Source: Thiobacillus sp.
GTDB lineage: Bacteria; Pseudomonadota; Gammaproteobacteria; Burkholderiales; Thiobacillaceae
Assembly: GCA_030680405.1 (NCBI GenBank)
Contig: JAUXVT010000006.1
Location: forward strand, 1-64,000
Reading direction: 5' to 3'
DNA length: 64,000 nucleotides
The notes under the pieces were generated by a model. It was given only the letters and a program-made list of their open reading frames with translations, was not told the DNA's origin and ran no database searches. Of the stretch, positions 47,001 through 54,453 are shown piece after piece. Made by a program: the position numbers and the translations under genes. The first letter of the stretch is position 1. Each line of letters opens with the position of its first letter.

Positions 47001-47485
47001 ACGCCTGAAATTGCCAGTCTATTGGTCTCGGGCCACCACAGCGTCCAGCGGCGCAATACGCAAGCTGATGCTTGCGTTGACAACAGCGCAGCCAACTGCG
47101 TCTGAATCCGTTCAGGCGCATAAAGATCATCATCGTCCCACTGGCATACATATTCGCCTTGCGCGCTGGAAACGGAAATGTTTCTGAGATCCCCGAGCGT
47201 CCTTACTCCCGCCGGCACCTCCACCAGGCGAATCCTGTCGTCTTTCAGGCTGGTGACGTAGGGAATCAATTCGCAAGTTGAATCATCGACAACGATGATC
47301 AACTCGCGGTTCTCATAAGTCTGGTACCGGAAGCACGCGATGGCGAACCTGGCTGGAAATAATTTGCCCCGAGTAACCATCAGGCAAGACACCAGTGGAC
47401 GGTCTTCCATTGGCCATGCCACATCAAGGGAGATCACTTCTCCCTCTCGTCCGTTTTCAATGATTGAGGCTGGAATAGTTTGCAT
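44096..47485 (-). CDS. Multi-catalytic GT2-GT2-TPR-SEC-C-TPR-GT4 glycosyltransferase, 1129 aa
   Basis: The first GT-A module covers about residues 30-240 (LVSCLMVTRGKLFPARFA, CQWDDDDLYAPERI). The second covers about 275-500 (PLVSIIVRSMGRPELSLALE, FGFLDDDDSFDADHV, FEISEDRDFCSQIAEY). TPRs at about 505-630 are followed by a SEC-C motif (Cys651, Cys653, Cys662, Cys663; DCPCGSGKRFKHCCG) and more helices. A GT4 module runs from about 790 to the end (IPEIHIVADLRQLGGSEHRA, YESGGTAIMEAMAMGLPVVL). ATG 47485 is taken as start; a TTG at 47545 would add 20 residues, and neither has a clear ribosome site. It is upstream of the DUF5672 fusion gene in one operon. Confidence 0.85.
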   Translation of the reverse strand: MQTIPASIIENGREGEVISLDVAWPMEDRPLVSCLMVTRGKLFPARFAIACFRYQTYENRELIIVVDDSTCELIPYVTSLKDDRIRLVEVPAGVRTLGDLRNISVSSAQGEYVCQWDDDDLYAPERIQTQLAALLSTQASACVLRRWTLWWPETNRLAISGVRLWEGSILALRRVLPPYPALRRGEDTEMMKSLIQRERVLSLEAPSLYVYIHHGNNTFSEQHFFNIYNFSRRRWVNEAYWVKLESLAETLPVRAYLEALPATEKSIHEQIVETQAFPLVSIIVRSMGRPELSLALESLAAQDYPALDVIVVDATGGTHPPLPDIAWRLGHEIRMVGGDQRLSRPHAANAGLDAVRGEWFGFLDDDDSFDADHVSTLMKAASSTDKLVVYGLTRFVDSDGETKFLYGFPFNRAIMFYGPLLYFQTALIRRDVLDLGCRFDERFEISEDRDFCSQIAEYSDFEHVRHVSFNYGMELGTSGTGPGNNRDITRVTRFEQLLRYKWFGTGSYHTARVSNACKKGVSAYIRGDVTEARATFDAVLREYPDDPNAINGLGYVALMNGELDEAERILRRAVEINPAAGESRLHLATTLERAGNYSGARKEAWMATSDPSVREAALQLLSRLGGPPPQLKPKTRPALPEKAQPSRMADCPCGSGKRFKHCCGQLAAAAPPPPVNPLETEAQRALAAFRSGEAFTAIEILTRLSPSDLTRAETALACGDLCSEMARYEEAYGFFRKAAALGETTKAAEAVTRASQHWYKPERDAPTRRMVVKLTERFYSRAHNPSTTQIPEIHIVADLRQLGGSEHRALGLFEQLSGHVRARIWSTVPPLPGFADRFPVETINAALGRYPGSGHLVFVGTYFEYGSWLKQCQAQRITLCYNIDNPASLIERLVELEEVPTAFSLDFSFPSRCFRDAVGVAGRVEYAFVDACRFRPVRTRSYRSGPIVIGRHSRDDRLKFHPNDPAFFRRLAGLGHQILITGGTCLAEPLKRNGLEDRITLQPETQSGIVEFLDGLDCFIYRIHPHLYESGGTAIMEAMAMGLPVVLFGERVGVAELIEHGRNGFIVETEEEALACIGQLADDPDLRRATGEAARATLLKVMEAQTGAMLDFYLHGDKTDSDAAREFQH

Positions 47486-47624
47486 TCTGGATTGGACGGT
47501 CGAACTGCTTTTAAAGAAAACCAAATTCCGTTTCAACCATCGCAATGATGATTTGTATAAAACGCTTTTAACTCAGTCTGCTTCCTAAGGCACTAATTTA
47601 TTGGTGGAAGTGGCATGTAATTTG

Positions 47625-50600
47625 TCACCCCGGCTTTCGTTTAAAGACTCGCCGCCGGATATCCAGCTCGAACGCCAGCGGGTCCGCCACCTGCCAATTT
47701 GGGCTATGCGGTGAAAGATTGGGGTTGAAATAGGGGTCGCCTGTCTCGAACAACGCTTGCCACTTGGCGATGAAACGCTCGGTGTCTTCGGGATGCGGGT
47801 CCTCCTGGCTGCGTCCGCGGGTAAACGACTCGTGGTGCAGCAAGATGGCGTGCGCGCAGAACAGGGTAAAGTAGCCCTGCTTGCCGGCCCGCAGGCAAAG
47901 GTCCACATCCCCGTAACCTACGGCGATGGCTTCGTCGAAGCCGCCGATGCCCTCGAACACTGTCCTGCGAATCAACATGCATGCAGCCGTCACCGCCGAC
48001 ACCTCGCGGTTGCAGATGAGCGATCCGATATAGCCCAGATCCACGGGCGCATCGCTTGTCTGCCGGAAGCGGCCAAGGTTCTCCGCCACGCCGCAGCAGG
48101 CCACCACCACACCCGCATGCTGAATCGTCTTGCGATCCGGGTAATACAGCTTCGCGCCGACGATGCCGACATCCGGCTTCTGTCCCAGTTCCAGCATGCG
48201 TTCCAGCCAACCCGGCTCGATGGCCTCGATATCGTTGTTGCAAAAAAGGTAGTGGGTATGGCTGCCGTCCAGTTGCGCCACCGCCCAGTTGTTGATCGCC
48301 GCAAAATTGAATGGTCCGCTGTAGCGCAGTAAAGTCACCCGCGAGCGAAGGCTATCGAAGCAGGCAAGCGAGACCGGGTCATCGGACGCATGGTCGATCA
48401 GGACGATGTCGTGATCGACGCCGAGCGCCGTTCTTTCGATGCTTTCGATGCAGGCCCGCACCAGATCGCCATGGTTTTTCGTCGGGATGACGATTGCCAC
48501 CTTCAGGCCTGGCGCCAGCGGATAGCGTACGTCGAAATAGTTGAAGCTCGGCCCGTCATGCACCTCGCCTGCTTCGCCGCAGCGTTGCAAATGTCGCTGC
48601 AAGATCGCGCGCGAAGTCTCCATGACCCGTCCGATCATCTGGTGCCCGGCCGAATTGCCGTGGATGCGCCAGCGATAGAGCATTTCCGGGATGTGCGTGA
48701 TTTTATTCGCCTGTTCGCTGGCACGCAGGATCAAGTCGTAGTCCTGGGAAATGCGCAGATTCTCGTCGAAACCCCCTATCCGTCTCAGCAAGCCGGATTT
48801 GAAACCGACCAGATGGACGATGTAGGGATGCGAGCGCAGGTACTCGGGCGAGAAGGCGGGCCTGAAGATGAAATGCTGAACCGTCTCGCCATCCTCGGCG
48901 ACCAGCACCTCATCCGAATACAGCATGTCCGGATCGTCCTCCAGCACCGCCTCGGCCACCCGGAACAGCGCCTGTTCTTCCAGCATGTCGTCGTGATCCA
49001 GCAGCACGACGAAGTCGCCTGAAGCCAGCGCCAGCGCGCGATTGCTGGCATGCGACACCCCGTGATTGCCCACCCCGAAAGACAGCCTGACGCGCGCTTC
49101 GCGCGCCGCGTACGCCTCCAGGAGGGTGCGTACATGAGGCGAATCCGATCCGTCGTCGGCGATGCACAGCTCCCAATGCGGATACCACTGCCGCAGGATC
49201 GAGTCGAGCATCTCCCGCAGCATGGGCTCGGAGGCGTTGTAAGTCGGCACCAGAACGGAAATCAGGGGCGGCGCGGACATCGCGTCAATGCGCGCACGGA
49301 TCGCATCTTGCACGCCCAGGGAAAATGACTCGCGGTAATGCCGGAAGGCCGCCTGACGCCAATCAGTCGGCACCGGCACCTCGGCCAGGGCCGGCGAATC
49401 CGGTGGGGGAACAGCGGCCGCGCCTGAAGCCGATATGGAGGCCGGCGCTTGCGACAACGCCTGCATCAGCGCCTGCTTCATCCCTCCAACCACGCCCTGT
49501 TTCCAGGCGCGATACACGCCCGCTGCGACCGCCGGCAAGGCAGCCGGCCGTCGCAGCAGGGGCATCAACAGCCTGGCTCTGCGCAGGCCGTTTCCCGCCC
49601 AGCGCACGGGGCTGGCAACCGCCCAACTCGTTGACGCATAAACCGCTGCGAGTTGCGCGTCTCGCGCCGCGATGGCGCCGGCGTGGGCGCGCGCCTCCTG
49701 CTCCAGCCGCTGGATGGTCTGCTCGCGTTCCAGCAGCGCGTCCTGCAGGCCGGCGATTCGGCGATTCAGTTCGCGCAAGCGTTCCGCCTTCATGTCCAGG
49801 CTCAGGCGCAGGCTGTTGATCTCCTTCCACTGGCGGGAAAGCGCCAGGGTTTGCGTCATCGCCCGTTCCATGCCCGGGTCTCGCGTGCCTTGCAGTCGCG
49901 CCTGCGTGCACTCGCCCGCACCTTTGACACCGGGCAACAGGCGGTGATATTCGGCCACCATGTCTGCCGCCGTTCGCGCCGGCAAGGCCGGCAATCCGGC
50001 CCGGATGGCCCGCAGCGTGTCCCGGTCCGCGTGGATTTCGCGCAGACACGCCAGCATCGCCTCTGCGTCCGGCTCGAACAGATAACCGGTCTCGCCGACG
50101 AGAATTCGCTCGGCGAATCCACCGAGACGCGTTGCCGCCGGCGGGATGCCCAACAGGAACAGCTCGCTCAGGGTATAGCTGAACGTCTCCGGAACAATGC
50201 TCAGCAACAGGCCGACGTCGGGCTGGATGGACGCCACGATGGCCGGGAGTTCCTCACGGGCATAGTGGTCAACGACATGAACGCCCGGCGTATCCCGGAA
50301 CAGCTCGCCGGCTTCCTTCGCCCCCACCAGGTGGATCTCGGCGAATTCCAGCAACCGCGGCAACCCCGCGGACAACAGCCGCATGCCCTTGCTGACCGAC
50401 AACATGCCGAGGACCACGATTCTCAGTTTTCCGTCCGGCGCGGGGCCGTGATAGGCCATCGGCGACAACCCCGCAGGATAGCCGTGCGGAATTGTCACGA
50501 AGGCCGCCTTGCTCAGGCGCGGCGCCAGTCGTTCGAGGTGCTCACGCGTCGAACGGCTGGGCACGACCAGGGCGATGGCGTTGTTTTCCACCAGCTCGAG

Positions 50601-52019
50601 GTAGCGTTCGCGCACGCGGATGCGCTCAGCGACGGGAAAGACCCGGTGCGGCGGATTGAAGTCCGGGTTGTTCACTGCGCACTCGGCCAATCGGTCGGTG
50701 TCGCAATGCTGGCAGACGCCGCCGAAATAGATCTGGATCGCCGGACAGAACGGATAGTAGTCATGGTTGACGATCACCGTTGGCAGTCCGGTATCGAGGC
50801 TATCCAGGGCATGGCCGATCAGCGAGGAGACCAGCACCGCGCCGACCCCGTAGTCCCGCACGATTTCCTCGATCACGTGCCGATACTCTGGATGCGTCTC
50901 CGCCGTCGCCTGGATCGGCGTCGAGAACCGCCAGAAAGCCAGCGGCTTCATGGTCTTGCCGGCGTGCAACACCAGGCCCTCGCCCATGGCATGGCTGCTG
51001 GAATACGGCATCAGGATCAGATTGACGCCCGCCTCGTCGGCCTGGCAGTAATCCCATACCCAGCGCGCGAGCCCGCCGCCAAGATCGTGGACCACATGGA
51101 GCCGCGCGGCAGGGGCGCTTGCGCGGCCCGCATCGTCGGGTAGCGGGCCGAGGCCCATGCGCATCCTGGCCCGCGCGATATCGACCGCCTGGCGATGCTT
51201 CGCCGGCGCATCCGCGGCGATGAAACGCCTCACCAGCGCGTCGTAGTCCGGATGCAAACCACGCAACACCTCGGCGGCGTTCGCCATCAGGTGCTCGCGT
51301 TCGGCCTGGAAACTGACGCCGCCGGCGTGAAACACAAAGGTATCGGCGCACAGCACATTGCGCCAACCGGCCTTGGCCGCGCGCCGGCTGAAATCGTTCT
51401 CTTCGCCGTAACCGCGACCGAAATGCGCGGCATCGAACAACCCGACCTGATTCAGGCAGGCCCGCCTGATATACACGCAGAAACCAATCGCGGTCGGTAT
51501 CTCCACGTGCTCGCCCGCATTGACCCGCGCGAACAGACTGTCCAGTTCGGCCAGGCCGATACCCGCCGGCATCGCGTTGTCCGCACAAAAAACCGGATAG
51601 CTGCAAATCGTCGCGTTATTCGAAAACGGCGTCGCCGTGCCAATGTCCGCCTGGCTGTATGCACAGCGACGCAGACGATCCAGCCAGTCATTGGCCACCA
51701 CGGTGTCGCTGTTCAGCAGCACCACGTCGCGATCGGGGTGCAAGGACATGCCTCGGTTCACCGAGCCGACAAAGCCGAGATTCCGCGCATTGGCCAACAC
51801 GGTCACACCCATCTGATTCCCCAGCGAGGCACAGTACGATGCCAGCTCGGGTTCCGGGCTGGCATCGTCGATCAACACCAGTTCGAAGGGGGTCGTGCAA
51901 TGCGCCTTCAGGACCGATTCGATGCAACGTCGGGTTTCCTCGAATCCCCTGTAAACGGGGACGATCACATCCACCACCCCAGCCGGGTCCGGAAAGGCGC
52001 GGTCATCGCGGCCGGACAT
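47625..52019 (-). CDS. Four-module glycosyltransferase GT2-GT4-coiled coil-GT2-GT2, 1464 aa
   Basis: Modules in order: GT2 (about 17-250; VDVIVPVYRGFEETRRCIES, VVLLNSDTVVANDW); GT4-like GT-B (about 310-700; HVVHDLGGGLARWVWDY, VPETFSYTLSELFLLGIPPA); a coiled coil near 735-800 (MKAERLRELNRRIAGLQDAL); GT2 (about 920-1130; ISVLVPTYNASEPMLREMLD, VVLLDHDDMLEE); GT2 (about 1170-1430; VAIVIPTKNHGDLVRACIES, FCNNDIEAIEPGWLERML). It begins at ATG 52019 after the strong ribosome site GGGAGGAAC. No membrane helix. Such long proteins usually build a repeat unit or several linkages without releasing the chain. It overlaps the acyltransferase gene by 17 bases. Confidence 0.9.
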   Translation of the reverse strand: MSGRDDRAFPDPAGVVDVIVPVYRGFEETRRCIESVLKAHCTTPFELVLIDDASPEPELASYCASLGNQMGVTVLANARNLGFVGSVNRGMSLHPDRDVVLLNSDTVVANDWLDRLRRCAYSQADIGTATPFSNNATICSYPVFCADNAMPAGIGLAELDSLFARVNAGEHVEIPTAIGFCVYIRRACLNQVGLFDAAHFGRGYGEENDFSRRAAKAGWRNVLCADTFVFHAGGVSFQAEREHLMANAAEVLRGLHPDYDALVRRFIAADAPAKHRQAVDIARARMRMGLGPLPDDAGRASAPAARLHVVHDLGGGLARWVWDYCQADEAGVNLILMPYSSSHAMGEGLVLHAGKTMKPLAFWRFSTPIQATAETHPEYRHVIEEIVRDYGVGAVLVSSLIGHALDSLDTGLPTVIVNHDYYPFCPAIQIYFGGVCQHCDTDRLAECAVNNPDFNPPHRVFPVAERIRVRERYLELVENNAIALVVPSRSTREHLERLAPRLSKAAFVTIPHGYPAGLSPMAYHGPAPDGKLRIVVLGMLSVSKGMRLLSAGLPRLLEFAEIHLVGAKEAGELFRDTPGVHVVDHYAREELPAIVASIQPDVGLLLSIVPETFSYTLSELFLLGIPPAATRLGGFAERILVGETGYLFEPDAEAMLACLREIHADRDTLRAIRAGLPALPARTAADMVAEYHRLLPGVKGAGECTQARLQGTRDPGMERAMTQTLALSRQWKEINSLRLSLDMKAERLRELNRRIAGLQDALLEREQTIQRLEQEARAHAGAIAARDAQLAAVYASTSWAVASPVRWAGNGLRRARLLMPLLRRPAALPAVAAGVYRAWKQGVVGGMKQALMQALSQAPASISASGAAAVPPPDSPALAEVPVPTDWRQAAFRHYRESFSLGVQDAIRARIDAMSAPPLISVLVPTYNASEPMLREMLDSILRQWYPHWELCIADDGSDSPHVRTLLEAYAAREARVRLSFGVGNHGVSHASNRALALASGDFVVLLDHDDMLEEQALFRVAEAVLEDDPDMLYSDEVLVAEDGETVQHFIFRPAFSPEYLRSHPYIVHLVGFKSGLLRRIGGFDENLRISQDYDLILRASEQANKITHIPEMLYRWRIHGNSAGHQMIGRVMETSRAILQRHLQRCGEAGEVHDGPSFNYFDVRYPLAPGLKVAIVIPTKNHGDLVRACIESIERTALGVDHDIVLIDHASDDPVSLACFDSLRSRVTLLRYSGPFNFAAINNWAVAQLDGSHTHYLFCNNDIEAIEPGWLERMLELGQKPDVGIVGAKLYYPDRKTIQHAGVVVACCGVAENLGRFRQTSDAPVDLGYIGSLICNREVSAVTAACMLIRRTVFEGIGGFDEAIAVGYGDVDLCLRAGKQGYFTLFCAHAILLHHESFTRGRSQEDPHPEDTERFIAKWQALFETGDPYFNPNLSPHSPNWQVADPLAFELDIRRRVFKRKPG

Positions 52020-53202
52020 TGTTCCTCCCTCGACGGAAACGCATTCCCGGCACCTCGACCAGAACATAGGAAAGCGTTGAAATCACGAATATCAATGGCG
52101 CGCTGACCAGCAGCAAAGACAGAAAACGCATGCTATCGACAGTCCGGAACCATTCCGTCGCGACAATCCAGTTGAGCACCGGAAAATGCCAGATGTAATA
52201 GCTGTAGCTGACCAGGCCGGCATAAACCATGAAACGGTTGGTGAACAGTCGATTAATCATGCGCCCGCCCCCCACGCCGGCGAGAATAATCGCGGCGACG
52301 CCCAATACCAGCGCCGGCGTCCAGAGATAGAAAATTGGATTGTCCGCCCAGTATTCATGGCGTTTTCCAGGCAACCAGAAGGTCGCGGCGAGCACCAGGG
52401 CCAGACCGGGCAGACCGAGCCGGCCCAGATTCATGCGCGGCAGCAGCCAGCCAGGCAGGCGCAGCCGGTTCACATACAGATACGCTGCCAGCATGCCAAG
52501 ACCAAAGGCGTCCATGGAACCCGGCAACTGATAGGTGGCCACGACGCGCTGCGGGATCGAGGCATCGGGCATGCGCGCGACCACGCTATGGCGCCAGAGA
52601 TACATGGTCACCAGGCTGCCCGCCAGCAGCATCCACCAGCGGCTCGGACGCAGCAACAGCGCCAGCAGCGGCAGAACCAGGTAGAAAGAGAATTCAATCG
52701 GCAACGTCCACCAGACGCCATTGACTGGCAAGGTGCCCAGCGGCGGCGGCGTGAACAGCATGAGCAAATGCCGGAACAGGCTACCCCAGTCATCGATACC
52801 GGCCTGTCCCGGCACCCAGGCCGCAATCAGGAGCAGGATCACCAACTGGGCATAGTAAGCCGGGAATACCCGCATCACCCGGCGCAGAAAATAACGGTCA
52901 AGCGTGGGACGCTGACGCAGACCGGACTGCCATTCCGCGAACGGTATCGCCAGCAAAAACCCGGAGAGCACGAAAAAGATCGTCACCCCTGCAAAGCCTA
53001 TGCTGACCAATGGCGTGAAATCCAGGGGCACGCCAGCCAGGACGATAGTGAAATCGGGGTGTCCCGACAGGCTCCAGACATGGTACAGAAACACCCACAA
53101 TGCCGCCCATCCGCGAATGCCGGTCAACACATCCAGATGGCTTTTGTCCGGCTGGAATGGCTCGACGAACTTGAAATGAAGCCAGTGCGCGAGGGGTTTC
53201 AT
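52003..53202 (-). CDS. Acyltransferase-3 family membrane O-acyltransferase (OafA-like)
   Basis: This 399-aa polytopic inner-membrane protein has about ten helices. Family motifs are LTGIRGWAALWVFLYHVWSL with the catalytic-type His, and FFVLSGFLLAIPFAEW. The periplasmic side probably adds acetyl or another acyl group to sugars. The ATG at 53202 follows GAGGGAAC; an upstream ATG at 53238 has less support. It lies between the KpsC/GT99-like gene and the four-module transferase. Confidence 0.9.
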   Translation of the reverse strand: MKPLAHWLHFKFVEPFQPDKSHLDVLTGIRGWAALWVFLYHVWSLSGHPDFTIVLAGVPLDFTPLVSIGFAGVTIFFVLSGFLLAIPFAEWQSGLRQRPTLDRYFLRRVMRVFPAYYAQLVILLLIAAWVPGQAGIDDWGSLFRHLLMLFTPPPLGTLPVNGVWWTLPIEFSFYLVLPLLALLLRPSRWWMLLAGSLVTMYLWRHSVVARMPDASIPQRVVATYQLPGSMDAFGLGMLAAYLYVNRLRLPGWLLPRMNLGRLGLPGLALVLAATFWLPGKRHEYWADNPIFYLWTPALVLGVAAIILAGVGGGRMINRLFTNRFMVYAGLVSYSYYIWHFPVLNWIVATEWFRTVDSMRFLSLLLVSAPLIFVISTLSYVLVEVPGMRFRRGRNNVRPR

Positions 53203-53238
53203 CGTTCCCTCGCCCACCAGGAACCCGAAGCGCGGCAA

Positions 53239-54453
53239 TCAGATGGGCGCATCGGACAACCCTGCCAGTTCGAGCAAACGCGAGACGGAGCCCGTGGAAG
53301 CCTGGCGCAAGGGTCCGACGTCGACGCCATAGGCCGCCAGATGCCGGATGGCGATTTCGTACTCCGAAGGCTGCCCCAGACGGAAACGCAGATAACTTGA
53401 ATCGTAGATCAGGTGCATCGGAACGAGATAGGCAAACAGGTAGAACGCCAGGCGCGCCACGCGCGCCTGTTCGTCGCCAGCCTGCGCGATGAACCGGTGT
53501 GCGCAGTCACCCAGCACCTCGACGGGCGTTTGCATCAGCATCGCCTCCAGCCCGACGCTGGAATTGATGGTCAGAATATTTTCGCAGCGGCGGATGAATG
53601 CCACGCTGTCCGGCGAGTCGTCCACCTCGTACCAGTCCGGCTTGAGCGCGAACAGGCTGCCTGGATGGCCACGCATGAGCACACCGCCGTCGGGACGGCG
53701 CAAATGGGCGTAAACCAGCAGAGACTGATTGTCGAAGCCATGACCAAAGGCCAATAAATTGGAATCGTCCTCAACCTGGAGCGCCACGCCGAGCTTGAAT
53801 CGCGCCTCCGGCATCTCGCCGTCCGCGGCCAGATAAAAAAAGCGGCGGAGCGCCTCGATGTCAAACCCGGCCCCGGGCCGGAAACCGCTGTCCAGATAGC
53901 GCCGCTCGGCCTCGGTATTGCCGTTTACGCCGCTGAAATCGAGATAGGCCGTGGCTCGGTATTGCGGCCAGCGCAGGGGGCCTATCTCCAGATGCACCAC
54001 CGGGATGCCTTTTTCCTCTGCCGCCGCGCTCAGCGATGGGCAGTTACACCAAGTCAGAATGGCCTCGATATCTTGCACAGTCGTCTGTGAAAAGATTTCC
54101 GCGAAGGCTGCATCGAGACAGGGCACCCGCTCGCTCAATAGGCGTCTGAAAGCAGCCATGGGATTCCCGCCGCTTTCTGCCAGCAGCGTCCCGAAAACCG
54201 TCTCGGACAAAAACCTGTATTCATGACCCGCCATGCTCTCGCGAGCAGGCACCTGATATTGGAGCCGCTGCGCGTTGCCCGGCTGCATCTCCCAACGGTT
54301 TTGCGCCCGCCAGTGCTCCGGGTCCCGGGTGTAATCCTCGCTCGCGATGAACTGCATGCGCTCGCCAAACGACGACAGCAGGCGGTAATACACCCATAGA
54401 TAGGGCGCCCGGTAGCCACGCAGGGGGAAAGGCAGTAAAAACGCGGCAATCAT
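53239..54453 (-). CDS. KpsC/GT99-like capping glycosyltransferase candidate, 404 aa
   Basis: This soluble protein has no signal. ILTWCNCPSLSAAAEEKGIP, VVHLEIGPLRWPQYRATAY and LDFSGVNGNTEAERRYLDSG look like the N-terminal half of the capsule or GT99 beta-Kdo transferases. The C-terminal half (GVLMRGHPGSLFALKPDWYE, ILTINSSVGLEAMLMQTPVE) has the surface-carbohydrate GT-B donor loop with the Ser-Ser-x-Gly-x-Glu pattern. In related loci such enzymes add the Kdo cap that is recognised by the Wzt exporter. It overlaps the wzt stop by four bases. The family call is from memory of sequence style and is moderate. Confidence 0.6.
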   Translation of the reverse strand: MIAAFLLPFPLRGYRAPYLWVYYRLLSSFGERMQFIASEDYTRDPEHWRAQNRWEMQPGNAQRLQYQVPARESMAGHEYRFLSETVFGTLLAESGGNPMAAFRRLLSERVPCLDAAFAEIFSQTTVQDIEAILTWCNCPSLSAAAEEKGIPVVHLEIGPLRWPQYRATAYLDFSGVNGNTEAERRYLDSGFRPGAGFDIEALRRFFYLAADGEMPEARFKLGVALQVEDDSNLLAFGHGFDNQSLLVYAHLRRPDGGVLMRGHPGSLFALKPDWYEVDDSPDSVAFIRRCENILTINSSVGLEAMLMQTPVEVLGDCAHRFIAQAGDEQARVARLAFYLFAYLVPMHLIYDSSYLRFRLGQPSEYEIAIRHLAAYGVDVGPLRQASTGSVSRLLELAGLSDAPI

